64,000 nucleotides of DNA from Amphiduros pacificus (GCA_949316495.1 OX439000.1:66327070-66391069); one strand, 5' to 3'; shown: positions 1 through 11,745, counted from the stretch's first letter. Numbers and translations: made by a program. The notes: a model not told the origin generated them from the sequence alone.

Positions 1-358
1 GAGATATCTGTCATACTTGCCATCAGTAAGGGAGATATCTGTCACACTTGCCTTCAGTTGGGGAGATATCTGTCATACTTGCCTTCAGTTGGGGAGATAT
101 CTGTCATACTTGCCTTCAGTTGGGGAGATATCTGTCATACTTGCCATCTGTCGAACTTGCCTTCAGTTGGGAAGATATCTGTCATACTTGCCATCAGTTA
201 GGGAGATATCTGTCATACTTGCCATCAGTTAGGGAGATATCTGTCACACTTGCCTTCAGTTGGGGAGATATCTGTCACACTTGCCTTCAGTCATATCTGT
301 CATACTTGCCTTCAGTTGTGGAGATATCTGTCACACTTGCCCTCAGTTGGGGAGATAT

Positions 359-418
359 GAGCGCTATGAACAGGCCTAGCCTGGTATATGCGCTATACAA
401 GCTTTTTATTATTATTAT
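359..418 (+). mobile_element. 60-bp insert in array A, first copy (truncated SINE/LINE tail-like)
   Basis: A 60-bp non-repeat segment interrupts a 31-bp unit. It is flanked by GATAT on both sides (354-358 and 419-423), which looks like a 5-bp target duplication, although GATAT is also part of the unit. It starts GAGCGCTATGAAC and ends in an AT-rich tail TTTTTATTATTATTAT. A GCGCTATA motif just before an ATT-type tail resembles the 3' end of tRNA-derived SINEs in many invertebrates. That family link is inferred from memory. No A or B box is present, so if it is a SINE it is a 5'-truncated fragment. Confidence 0.6.
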
Positions 419-535
419 GATATCTGTCATACTTGCCTTCAGTTAGGCAGATATCTGTCATACTTCAGTTAGGGTGTCATACTTGCCCTCAGTTGGGGAG
501 ATATCTGTCACACTTGCCTTCAGTTGGGGAGATAT

Positions 536-595
536 GAGCGCTATGAACAGGCCTAGCCTGGTATATGCGCTATACAAGCTTTTTATTATTATTAT
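536..595 (+). mobile_element. 60-bp insert in array A, second copy
   Basis: This has the same 60 bases as the insert at 359-418, again with GATAT on each side (531-535 and 596-600). It lies exactly 177 bp downstream of the first copy, and the array units around both copies share the same variants, including the shortened ACTTCAGTTAGGGTGTCATA unit. One insertion followed by duplication of a 177-bp block explains this better than two independent insertions at the same place. Confidence 0.75.
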
Positions 596-1845
596 GATAT
601 CTGTCATACTTGCCTTCAGTTAGGCAGATATCTGTCATACTTCAGTTAGGGTGTCATACTTGCCCTCAGTTGGGGAGATATCTGTCACACTTGCCCTCAG
701 TTGGGGAGATATCTGTCACACTTGCCTTCAGTTGGGGAGATATCTGTCATACTTGCCTTCAGTTGGGGAGATATCTGTCATACTTGCCCTCAGTTGGGGA
801 GATATCTGTCATACTTGCCCTCAGTTTGGGAGATATCTGTCACACTTGCCCTCAGTTGGGGAGATATCTGTCACACTTGCCCTCAGTTGGGGAGATATCT
901 GTCATACTTGCCTTCAGTTAGGGAGATATCTGTCATACTTGCCATCAGTTAGGGAGATATCTGTCACACTTGCCTTCAGGTGGGGAGATATCTGTCATAC
1001 TTGCCTTCAGTTGGGGAGATATCTGTCATAGTTGCCTTCAGTTAGGGAGATATCTGTCACACTTGCCCTCAGTTGGGGATATATCTGTCACACTTGCCTT
1101 CAGTTGGGGAGATATCTGTCATACTTGCCTTCAGTTGGGGAGATATATGTCATACTTGCCTTCAGTTAGGGAGATATCTGTCATACTTGCCTTCAGTTGG
1201 GGAGATATCTGTCATACTTGCCTTCAGTTGGGGAGATATCTGTCACACTTGCCCTCAGTTGGGGAGATATCTGTCACACTTGCCTTCAGTTGGGGAGATA
1301 TCTGTCATACTTGCCTTCAGTTGGGGAGATATATGTCATACTTGCCCTCAGTTGGGGAGATATCTGTCATACTTGCCTTCAGTTGGGGAGATATATGTCA
1401 TACTTGCCTTCAGTTGGGGAGATATATGTCATACTTGCCTTCAGTTGGGGAAATATATGTCACACTTGCCTTCAGTTGGGGAGATATATGTCATACTTGC
1501 CTTCAGTTGGGGAGATATCTGTCATACTTGCCTTCAGTTGGGGAGATATATGTCATACTTGCCTTCAGTTGGGGAGATATCTGTCATACTTGCCCTCAGT
1601 TGGGGAGATATCTGTCACACTTGCCTTCAGTTGGGGAGATATCTGTCATACATGCCTTCAGTTGGGGAGATATCTGTCACACTTGCCCTCAGTTGGGGAG
1701 ATATCTGACATACTTGCCTTCAGTTAGGGATATATCTGTCATACTTCAGTTAGGGTGTCATACTTGCCCTCAGTTAGGGGGATATTTGCTATATATGGCA
1801 TCAGTTAGGAAAATAACTTTAATTTTGGGTGAAATATCTGTCATT

Positions 1846-3654
1846 TTGGTGGTCCTTGTAGAGGAAGGTAGTTGCCATACTGGCACTGATAAACCAGTGG
1901 CTTGATCACTTGTGGCTGCCTACCCATAAACAACAAAATGTAACCTCAATGACATAAACAACATAAAAAAATGCTGAAAGGCAATCAAGATCAATAAGAT
2001 TGTCTTTCCTATATACCTATGAGAGTTGTTGCTTCAATGTATCTTCAGAAGCTTCAAAATATATGAAGTTATGAGTCCAGATATGATTAAAAGCTAACAA
2101 TATAGGAAAACTGCATCAACAAATATGAGAAAATATCAAATGGAATATATCAATTTGCTACGTTTGCATTGGACTGCTTTGGGAATATTACAATGCCATA
2201 GATGGAAAAGGTTCCCACAAAACCTACAACATTCAAGACAAAATCAATGTATATTACCTTCAAGGACCTTGTTATATTGGCTTGAAGAGCCCACCTTCCT
2301 GTACAAGACTGGTGTAGCATTTTGTACTACTTTGCAGAATACTAAAACATTCTTGACAAGCCCATGCAGTCTACCACACCTCTGATAAGAATGGCTAAGT
2401 GCCACCTCAGTAAATTTTTATGAATACATATTTTTGGGAGCAAAATAGAGCCAATATTTGCCACACACCAAATCTAATGCTGGATTGTGTAGCAATTGAA
2501 TAGCAGTGCTACTAGATGTAACGTGTTTTTCTTATACATATAACTAGGATATAGCAGTTCTTGTGGTTTGTGCCGTTGTTTGGTACACCAACCAATCTCC
2601 ACACTGGATCAACACTCACTGCTTCCATAATACAACACCTCATACAGTCCAACACACAACATAAGTAGATCACTTAGCACTCCTGATATACTATACCAAG
2701 CCAATGATCACGCACAAAAAATAGATTTCATGTTTGAGAGAATTCTCTTTCCAAATAGACAAAAACATCTATCTTCACAGTTGAATAGTGGTGAATGTGT
2801 ATTATCTTAGCACCAATTCCTTCCCATCCTAATATTGTGTTAATGTGACATGGAGAAAAAAATTGTTTTCAGAAAACTCTTTTACAATGTGAGTGAACAA
2901 TATTTGAACCTATCCATAGTTTAAACTTTCTCAACCTTTGCACAAACTTGTGTCGCACCATTAAATATCATCCCAGACAAAGATGGATCAGCCTTTTTGC
3001 AAAGGGAGTATTTTAGTAAATTGTTCCCAGCATGTTGTTGCCCTAAATTTTCTTTTAGTTTTATAAGGTTTTATGCCACTTTCAACATTCAATTTTATCT
3101 TGATTAGACATACTTGTAGCAGATATAGTGCTACCTTACTAAAATCATAGGTCCTTGATATGACAATAGTTTTCTGGAATAAAGGAATGGCACAGCAGAA
3201 GCCAGGAATATTCTTCAGTGGAATATATACCACTAAACCAACATAGACTTTGAGTCAGATGGATATTCTACAGGACAATAGCTCTTATTATCAAATTGTA
3301 AAGACCAAACATAAAAAACATTGTGTAAGACAGAGTCAATTGTGTTGGTCATGCACGACATGACTAAAGCTAGGTACAATATCTGCCCTACGATAAGGAT
3401 GTTTTCAACATAACAACACAATCTGGTTAAAATGCAGTGAAATTGCAGCTGTGTTAGCTAATGGTATGTTGGACAGGAAGCAGTGATGCAATGGGCACCA
3501 ACCCTAGATTATGCATTAAGAGCTAACCCAGCCATCACCGGTACCTGCCTGAAACCAGAGACAGTGTCACAGCCCTCATAGGCTGCAGAGGACAGCATGA
3601 AGTTATATACTCCTCCAACCATCATTATATAATGTGGAAAACATAGTGTCAGGT
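1846..3654. other. Gene-free AT-rich spacer
   Basis: About 1.8 kb between arrays A and B. Open frames here are short (86 codons or fewer), without recognisable motifs, signal sequence or convincing splice sites. No tRNA-like boxes or inverted repeats of note were seen. I found nothing further to annotate. Confidence 0.6.
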
Positions 3655-4471
3655 CCATATAATGTCAATACAGGAGAGATACAGGAGATACAGGATAGAT
3701 AGGGGAGATACAGGATAGACAGGAGAGATAAAGGAGAGATAGGATAGATACAGGAGAGATAGGATAGATACAGGAGAGATAGGGGAGATACAGGATAGAT
3801 AGGAGAGATATGAGATATGGGAGAGACACAGAAGAGATACATGAGAGATACAGGAGGGATAGGAGAGATACGGGAGATAGGAGTGACACAGGAGAGATAG
3901 GATAGATAAAGGAGAGATAGGATAGATACAGGAGAGATAGGATAGATACAGGAGAGATAGGAGAGATATGAGAGATAGGGGAGATACAGTATAGATAGGG
4001 GAGATACAGGGGAGATAGGAGAGATACAGGAGAGATACATGAGAGATACAAGAGATAAGAGAGATATGAGAGATAGGGGAGATACAGGATAGATAGGGGA
4101 GATATGAGAGATAGGGGAGATACAGGATAGATAGGAGAGATAGGAGAGATAAAGGAGAGATAGGATAGATAGAGGAGATACAGGAGAGATAGGGGAGATA
4201 CGGGATAGATAGGAGAGATGGGGAGATACAGGACAGATACAGCAGAGATACAGGATAGATAGGAGAGATAGGAGAGATAGGGGAGATACAGGATAGATAG
4301 GAGAGATAAAGGAGAGATAGGATAGATACAGGAGAGATAGGGGAGAGACAGGATAGATAGCAGAGATAGGAGAGATACAGGAGAGCTACAGGACAGATAC
4401 AGCAGAGATACAGGAGATACAGGAGATTTGGACATATACAGTAGGGATTCTGGAGAGACACAAGAGAGATA
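3655..4471. repeat. Purine-rich pentamer-based tandem repeat (array B)
   Basis: About 0.8 kb built from interchangeable pentamers such as AGGAG, AGATA, GGATA, GATAC and AGGAT. They keep a 5-bp register and form irregular higher periods, often 20 bp (ATACAGGAGAGATAGGATAG). The plus strand is almost free of C outside GATAC and ACAG. The minus strand reads as endless LSYLS/CISPIS/PVSLL pentapeptides in more than one frame because the pentamers lack stops there, so this is not a gene. The array runs into the 47-bp array C without spacer, and the shared motif ACAGGAGAGAT joins them. Confidence 0.95.
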
Positions 4472-4952
4472 GATGGTGTCTCCCCAAATCTATCTACATG
4501 TACTGTCAGTACAGGAGAGATGGTGTCTCCCTAAATCTATCTACATGTACTGTCAGTACAGGAGAGATGGTGTCTCCCCAAATCTATCTACATGTACTGT
4601 CAGTACAGGAGAGATGGTGTCTCCCCAAATCTATCTACATGTACTGTCAGTACAGGAGAGATGGTGTCTCCCCAAATCTATCTACATGTACTGTCAGTAC
4701 AGGAGAGATGGTGTCTCCCCAAATCTATCTACATGTACTGTCAGTACAGGAGAGATGGTGTCTCCCCAAATCTATCTACATGTACTGTCAGTACAGGAGA
4801 GATGGTGTCTCCCCAAATCTATCTACATGTACTGTCAGTACAGGAGAGATGGTGTCTCCCCAAATCTATCTACATGTACTGTCAGTACAGGAGAGATGGT
4901 CTCTCCCCAAATCTATCTACATGTACTGTCAGTACAGGAGAGATGGTGTCTG
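4472..4952. repeat. 47-bp tandem repeat (array C)
   Basis: Ten units of exactly 47 bp plus a partial eleventh, almost without differences between copies (one CTCCCTAAAT and one GGTCTCTCC variant). The unit starts GATGGTGTCTCCCCAAATC, contains the inverted repeat TGTACTG-T-CAGTACA (7-bp arms, 1-base centre), and ends in ACAGGAGA, the motif of array B. The near identity suggests recent expansion or homogenisation. All three forward frames are open and give the same 47-residue pseudo-repeat, which is not evidence of coding. Confidence 0.97.
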
Positions 4953-5225
4953 ACCAAAGCCGTCTCCTGCCTATGTCTGCCATTTCTACTGATGAATACC
5001 ATCTAAGGCTATCTTCTGAGACTCCATCATTTTTCAGACACCATCCTTACAGTATTCAAACAAAAAACACCTTCTTGCAGCATAAATCTGTTACACCAAT
5101 ATACAATACTCTAACACCAGCCAATGGGTATTCAGATTATAACCATTGATGCAAGAACAATATTCTTTATAACTCCCAACCAGCCAGCAAAGATCTTCCC
5201 CAAACCCTACGGACACTTCCACCAA
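4953..5225. other. Short spacer between arrays C and D
   Basis: Unique sequence between two arrays. Short open frames run in from array C and end here. No gene, RNA or element was recognised. Confidence 0.5.
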
Positions 5226-6985
5226 TGACACAGAAGTGGCAATATCCCCCCATCCTTCATACAACAGAGGCAATATCCACCCATCCTTCATAAAACAGAG
5301 GCAATATCCACCCATCCTTCATACAGCAGAGACAATATCTACCCATCCTTCATACAGCAGAGACGATATCCCCCCATCCTTCATACAGCAGAGACAATAT
5401 CCACCCATCCTTCATAAAACAGAGGCAATATCCACCCATCCTTCATAGGGCAGAGGCAATATCCACCCATCCTTCATAAAACAGAGGCCATATCCACCCA
5501 TCCTTCATAAAACAGAGGCAATATCCACCCATCCTTCATAAAACAGAGGCAATATCCACCCATCCTTCATACAGCAGAGACAATATCCTCCCATCCTTCA
5601 TAAAACAGAGACAATATCCCCCCATCCTTCATACAGCAGAGACAATATCCCCCCATCCTTCATACAGCAGAGACAATATCCCCTCATCTTACATACAGCA
5701 GAGGCAATATCGACCCATCCTTCATACAGCAGAGACAATATCCCTCATCTTACATACAACAGAGGCAATATCGACCCGTCCTTCATACAACAGAGGCAAT
5801 ATCCCCCATCTTTCATAAAGCAGAGGCAATATCCACCCATCCTTCATACAGCAGAGACAATATCCCCCCATCCTTCATACAAAAGACAATATCCACCCAT
5901 CCTTCATACAGCAGAGACAATATCCGCCCATCCTTCATACAGCAGAGACAATATCCACCCATCCTTCATACAGCAGAGGCAATATCCCCCCATCCTTCAT
6001 ACAGCAGAGACAATATCCCCCCATCCTTCATACAACAGAGACAATATCCCCTCATCTTACATACAGCAGAGACAATATCCACCCATCCTTATACAGCAGA
6101 GGCAATATCCCCCCATCCTTCATACAACAGAGACAATATCCACCCATCCTTCAGACAACAGAGGCAATATCCCCCCATCTTTCATGAAGCAGAGGCAATA
6201 GCCACCCATCCTTATACAGCAGAGACAATATCCACCCATCCTTATACAACAGAGGCAATATCCACCCATCCTTATACAGCAGAGGCAATATCCACCCATG
6301 CTTCAGACAACAGAGGCAATATCCCCTCATCTTACATACAGCAGAGACAATATCCACCCATCCTTATACAGCAGAGGCAATATCCCCCCATCCTTCATAC
6401 AACAGAGACAATATCCACCCATCCTTCAGACAACAGAGGCAATATCCCCCCATCTTTCATAAAGCAGAGGCAATATCCACCCATCCTTATACAGCAGAGA
6501 CAATATCCACCCATCCTTATACAACAGAGGCAATATCCACCCATCCTTATACAGCAGAGGCAATATCCACCCATCCTTCATACAGCAGAGACAATATCCT
6601 TCCATCCTTATACAGCAGAGGCAATATTCCCCCATCCTTATACAACAGAGGCAATATCCACCCATCCTTCATACAGCAGAGACAATATCCGCCCATCCTT
6701 CATAGGGCAGAGGCAATATCTGCCCATCCTTCATACAGCACAGATAATATCCCCTCATCTTACAAACAGCAGAGACAATGTCCACCCATCCTTCATACAG
6801 CAGAGGCAATATCCACCCATCCTTCATACAGCAGAGACACTATCCCCTCATCTTACATACAGAAGAAATAATATCCACCCATCCTTCATACAGCAGAGAC
6901 AATATCCCCTCATCTTACATACAGAAGAAATAATATCCACCCATCCTTCATACAGCAGAGACAATATCCACCCATCCTTCATGCA
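5226..6985. repeat. Second 31-bp tandem repeat (array D)
   Basis: About 57 copies of a unit built from CAATATCCACCCATCC, TTCATACAGCAGAG and variants (CCCCCCATCC, CCTCATCTTACATACAG, TTCATAAAACAGAGG, shortened CCTTATACAGCAG). The unit is 31 bp, like array A, but the sequences are unrelated on either strand. Larger blocks are duplicated: a segment starting TCAGACAACAGAGGCAATAT recurs at 6151 and 6426, and a two-unit block with CAGAAGAAATAATATCC recurs about 60 bp apart near 6860-6950. Minus-strand open frames (GYCLCCIRMGE-like repeats) are artefacts. Confidence 0.96.
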
Positions 6986-7200
6986 GTAGAGACCTTCCCT
7001 ACCTCCCCCAACATCCTGCTATACAACAGAGACCTTGCTCCTCCACCCCACAGCACTTATTACCCTGCCACCAACCACACAGCAGACAATATCCTTCCTC
7101 AACTCCCAACACACAAACACCCTGCCATGCCACATTCCACAGCAGAAACCTTATCCTCCTCACACACAAATACATACACACACACGCTCACACACACACT
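6986..7200. repeat. Decayed edge of array D and CA-rich tract
   Basis: Units become increasingly diverged (ACAACAGAGACCTTGC near 7024, ACAGCAGACAATATCC near 7080, CACAGCAGAAACC near 7139). They end in a short CA-rich stretch around 7160-7200 (ACACACACGCTCACACACAC). Divergence rising toward an array edge is the usual outcome when homogenisation acts mainly in the interior. Confidence 0.7.
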
Positions 7201-8841
7201 GCAACAAAACTATCCCTGATCGCACAAAGGCAATTGTGTCTATCTCACACAATATGTCAGCCTTTAATATTTAAAGTCTTGTCTATACCCCACACTTTAC
7301 AGTGATTCCCAAGCCTCACAGAGGTAATCATGCCTACCCAGACTCTGCCCTTTAGCCTCATATCAGGATCATTCATTTTCTCCCCAGTCACATCCCAACA
7401 CTTTCCTACCAAAGCTCATGGTCCAGCAGACCCTGCTCAGTGCGCTGACAGACAAATCGTCCTGTAGCCTGCAGGTGTGGTAGGTAATAGCATTCATATA
7501 TATGAATGACTACATGTTCACAATTTCACACCTTAATTTCCCATAATTTTGGATGCTTCTCTTCTTGCAACATATAAACGGCAATCTAAATGAGTTTTAC
7601 TATCTTTCATACCCATTCGCTTCCGGCAATATAAGAAGATGTACTCTTTAGTGAGTTCCCAAGTGAGCAAGAGTGGCTCTAAGTGGTTCATTTAGGCTTA
7701 ATCCTGAAAATAAGTGTTTGTTGAGCTTAGGTCCTGAGGTTGAAACTATTGGACAATGTCCCTGAATAGCAACACCCACCACATTTCCATAAAAGTAGCA
7801 AAGGCAAAAATATAACATAAAATAAATTGTCCTTCAGTCCAGCCTTATTACCATTTTCCTGCACTGTATATCATGTAAATAATGTTTAAGGGAACATTTG
7901 TACAGTGACCAATTACTTAAGGTATCACAGAGAAAATATGGAGCAGATTTGCCAGCTTCAGTTGACCAGTGACTGACCAAATGGTAATGACGTGTTATAA
8001 TTTACATGATTTACGTGCTGAGCTAAGTCCAGAAAAACACGTTCCTTATTGAGCTCCATACCTTCCTCTACAGACACCAAATTGAGGGTCTGCCTCGCAA
8101 GTACAAGGAAATATCCCAGTGCCAGATGAAGACCGCTGAGTGGGATGTCATCTCATACTCTTAATTACAAGAGACAAAGTACAAGGCAACCAATGATAGT
8201 GTATCATGCCTGCCAGACACATGGCTATATTCATGATAATGCAGCATATGTTCCTAATAAAGCATGAACACAGGAATAATATACTAATAATGTCCTCATC
8301 TGCTGCATACCACTTACATGTACATGAAGAATTCTGTCAAATTTGTTGGATATTTTTCTCCAATGATTAAGCCAAATATCTCTCCAATGTTTTGTGATAA
8401 GAAAAGCAACAGTAGTAAAATGAGACAAGCAAAATTACGAAAATCTTCTATAATTATGCAGACAAAATAATTTATATCTAAGATAGAGAGTCTAATTGTA
8501 TCCAGTATTACAACCAAATGACTTGCATTCAGGAGATAGAGTACTGAATGGCATATGTGAAGAGGACTGTTCAGTCACCAGGCTATCATTAAGACTTAAG
8601 TGGGATGTGCAAGGCCAGCTACTTCCTTTTATTGGGTGCAAACACCAATAGATTCACCCATTACTGTCCATTACAGCCATATTTGTCCTTAGAACACATT
8701 AGCACTTGAACTTTCAACCTACCACTGGATAACTGGAACCATTCGTTGTGACAGTACACTTAGTTCATGTAATGTAGTCTATCATTTCACAAACAACAAT
8801 GCATAAGTGCTTCATATATTATTCTTATTTAGCTGTTGAAC
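7201..8841. other. Gene-free spacer with one short palindrome
   Basis: About 1.6 kb of AT-rich sequence. Only short open frames without recognisable content were seen. The perfect 18-bp palindrome CATTCATATATATGAATG lies at 7491-7508. Nothing else was supported. Confidence 0.55.
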
Positions 8842-9138
8842 TTAAACATAAGCCACAGACTTCAAAGCAGCCCAGAAACATCTGGTGAAATCTTTCATCA
8901 AATCAGGTAAAGATCTTTTTTCATCTTTCCAGATTTTATGTTCATCAATTTTGAAGACGCGCTTGTCCATTAGAATATGACAATTCAATTTCCTATTTAG
9001 TTCCTCCAAAAAGAGCCGCCCAACCATTTTCTTCACAATTTCTCTTGGTGATGGACTATTTGGCCACCCTCTTGCCACCTTGGTCTCCCTTGTCATGATT
9101 GAGCACCCGAGCATCCAAAGTGATTTTTCAATTTGTTC
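8842..9138 (-). pseudogene. Unassigned protein-like stretch, possibly a decayed coding fragment
   Basis: The minus strand is open for 99 codons upstream of a TAA at 8842-8844. The first ATG is at 9114-9112 and gives 90 residues. Composition is protein-like rather than repeat-like: rich in K, E, D and R, with a balanced hydrophobic share and a phrase GWPNSPSPREIVKKM, then a charged helix-like segment and an ending near FWAALKSVAYV. Codon choice is varied. The same frame still looks protein-like farther upstream (to about 9270) but is interrupted there, and I see no good 3' splice site or promoter. I do not recognise the family. It could be a terminal exon, a pseudogene piece, a mobile-element ORF fragment or chance. 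Confidence 0.3.
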
Positions 9139-9270
9139 TCACCCACTGCCCCTCTCCTCTGATAAATTCTCTGCTACATCAACCTTGAAATGTTGATGCT
9201 GGCCGTTTGTGCCTCCCTACCTTCAGTCCACAAGCCATAATGCCCTATCTTGTGCTGCACAAATTGCCAC

Positions 9271-11017
9271 AATGACTGGCCACATTTATTATTGACCTAA
9301 ATTGCCATACACAATGAAAAGCCACGATGTCAACAACGCCCACAACAATATTTTAGTCTCCAGACCAAACTTTTATATAATTCTTTATACAAACACACAC
9401 ATTTTTCGGGGTGACCTTAATGAAAAACTCACAGTCTGGTCACATCATCAGAAAAGAAGAGAGTGGATGATTCCACAGGGAATAAAGCAGAGAGCTGTAT
9501 GTGTTGCAGGCAGGCCTCCTCAAGGTGCTCTCTATTCCAGCTGGAGCTGGGGACCTTGAACACACAACCAACTGATCAGCTAATTCTGTTGTTGTTGTCA
9601 TACTGATGAGGTGGCTTGCAATCATCAAAATGGTCTTCTTCATCAGTAACACTTATCAATAACCAATCTACCTTGTTTTGTGTTACATTCAGCCAAGGGA
9701 AGGTGCTGCTATTTCTTCTATTTCTGCATATTCCCATAACAACATCATTTCTTTTTGTGATTATATGGTATGTTTACATGATCATTTTATATATTTGTCA
9801 CAAACATCAACACTCACAAATATATGGTTATTGTATATTGTTATAAAATGGTACCTGAATGGAAAAGAAAAATATTATTCCAGATCTATCTTATTTTTCC
9901 ACACTTGGATCATTATGCATAAAACAAAACAAAACAAAAATAATGATGCAGGTAATAAGTGATACATCATATGGAATGTTTACTAAAGAGAAGTCTAAAG
10001 AATCTTGAAGATGGTCTAATTTGTGTGATAAGGCAATGGTGAAATATGAGTGAGTTAATGGTAGGGGACACCAGCCATTAAGGACAGGCAGCTCGGTGAG
10101 GTTGTCACATGATAGCTGGGATGCACCATTGTGTAATATCACCCAGGTTTAGCCCATCACCCAACTCCTCCAGTTATCAGACATCTTTCTATCAAGAGAG
10201 AAATAACGCCAATAGATATACACATTTATCTCACAAAACCCAACTTCATCATTTATCACTGCTATCTGGGGTCTTGTTTCATGGTGAGGATCATTTAAGA
10301 TAGTTCAAGTTTTGTGCTTAATTGCTCATAGGATAAGACTACATATATAAATACCTATGGGTGACATTATTCTTATCAATTTCCCATAAAATGCTGACTT
10401 TTTTCATTTAATATTCTCTTGACAACCATTACCTCAAAAAAGTGATGTGTGGTAAATGTAAGTATGCAACATTAAATGCCCATTCAGCTGTCTTTTTACC
10501 AAAAAGTAGGCAATATCACTGCAAGTCTTGGGTTATCATATTAATGAATAGGGCCTTGTGTGAAAAGTGCATCAAGGCCAAGCATGATGGAAGTCCTCTG
10601 TGGTTTGGGACAGAGGTATTTAGGCCTGAAGTTTCCATCCTTAACGGCTCATAAGAGGTCTGTATAATAGGCTCTGAAAGTTTTTATCTAACAATCTTAA
10701 TATATGGGTTAAATACCATTAACTATCTGGTCTTCAAGTGTTAGAAATATTTTATATTTCTTGATAATATCAATGGTTTGTGCATCAAGGTCCTTTAATA
10801 AAAAGTCAAATTAAACAAATAATGTTTAGGCACCTCTACACTACAAGCTCGGGTGGCTGTTTCATTATCTCTAAGTGATGAAGAACATTTTAAGGCAATG
10901 GTCATTTAAAGTTGATAACCCCAACAAGGACAACAACTAATACCCATACCAAAAATCTGAAAAAATCAAAATATCTACGACATAGTATTAGTTTACAATA
11001 TATATAAAAAAACATAT
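9271..11017. other. Gene-free AT-rich spacer
   Basis: Short open frames only. One near 10442-10654 (+) has two CxxC pairs, but no flanking splice signals or recognisable domain. A GC-richer patch at about 9440-9590 faintly resembles a SINE head on the minus strand but is too degenerate to call. Confidence 0.45.
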
Positions 11018-11612
11018 TACATTTTTCAAAAATGAACCTCAAAGATTAGACATTTTACATTAAAATTTAGAGAAAAAAACTGTTGTCCCTTCAAATGAAT
11101 TTTTAGTAAATATAGAAATCCATAACCTTCTTTTAATGTTATGTCCCCAACATGTCTGGCAATAATATAAACCAAAGAAAAAACCATGGGATAACCATGC
11201 TTTCTTTTTGAATTATTGAAATATTTGCAAAATGCCATGAATGGTGCGAAATTATATTGTTATTTGATCACCACAACAAAGTTTGAAAATCCATAACATA
11301 TTTCAAATTTTCACGTATTATAAGAAATTGTGAAATGGTGTTTATAAGGCCCTGTCAGCAACAATGGCACTAAAAGGTCAACTGTTGAGTCTTTAAATCA
11401 GTGTGAAAGTGATACTTCCGGCAATGGGAGTCACAATTTATGTCCTTGTATTGATATTAGAAAATATGATGGGAACATAAAATTGTAAATTTTAAAAATG
11501 TAATGAAGTTTTGTAGTGGTAATCAATAATTGAAAATATCAGGAATTCTATGTACAATATATTTTAATGTAAAAATCCAAAAGTTTGAGGTTCATTTCTG
11601 AAAAATCTAACA
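11018..11612. mobile_element. Candidate TIR element of about 595 bp
   Basis: The left end (11018-11068) and the reverse complement of the right end (11562-11612) align over about 50 bp. They share ATTTTTCA, AATGAACCTCAAA and TTTACATTAAAAT, with a few substitutions in between. The interior is AT-rich and non-coding. Terminal inverted repeats around a short non-coding core fit a non-autonomous DNA transposon (MITE) or foldback element. I could not define a clean target duplication, and the outer limits are approximate. The mismatches suggest an old copy. Confidence 0.55.
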
Positions 11613-11614
11613 TG

Positions 11615-11745
11615 GTATCTTATAATTTTGTTATTCTAGATATTGGAAGTACATACTATAATTGAGTGATAATATGTTCATATGTTTGGCATGGATTTTA
11701 ATTTGGCTACAAACAGACATTACTGTCCTAAGGGCAATCAACTTT
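11615..11745. repeat. Diverged dispersed repeat, copy 1
   Basis: This aligns with 12350-12490 in the same orientation. Shared blocks in order are TTCTAGATAT, GAAGTACAT, TTTGGCAT and CTGTCCT-AGGGCAAT, separated by diverged AT-rich sequence. The family is not recognised. The level of difference points to an old duplication or two insertions of one family. Confidence 0.55.

Larger units (their letters stand above)
1..1845. repeat. 31-bp tandem repeat (array A)
   Basis: About 55-60 copies of a 31-bp unit. Each begins GGGGAGATATCTGTC and ends CTTGCCTTCAGTT, and contains the perfect 8-bp palindrome AGATATCT. Common variants are CATACTT/CACACTT, CCTTCAG/CCCTCAG/CCATCAG, TTGGGG/TTAGGG and ATATCTG/ATATATG. 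Because 31 is not a multiple of 3, all three forward frames cycle through the same 31-residue pseudo-peptide (QLGRYLSYLPSVGEISV...), so the long open frames are artefacts. Shortened units (ACTTCAGTTAGGGTGTCATA) occur near 465, 640 and 1745. The last copies decay between about 1780 and 1845. The array runs off the left edge of the window, so its full length is unknown. Confidence 0.97.

Noticed and set aside
970-1905. A 311-codon forward open frame over array A
   Set aside because: It is made of the 31-bp repeat read cyclically. Two other frames give the same pseudo-peptide over the same DNA.
3649-4461. A 270-codon minus-strand open frame rich in Leu, Ser, Tyr and Ile
   Set aside because: It is a product of stop-free pentamers in array B. 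Overlapping minus frames are open with the same composition.
9440-9590. A minus-strand SINE head (AGCTGATCAGTTGG with TGTTCAAGGTCC)
   Set aside because: The two box-like motifs are only about ten bases apart and imperfect, and no body, tail or target duplication could be seen.
10442-10654. A 70-codon frame with two CxxC pairs, zinc-finger-like
   Set aside because: Spacing and surrounding residues fit no zinc-binding family that I know, and there is no splice or promoter context.
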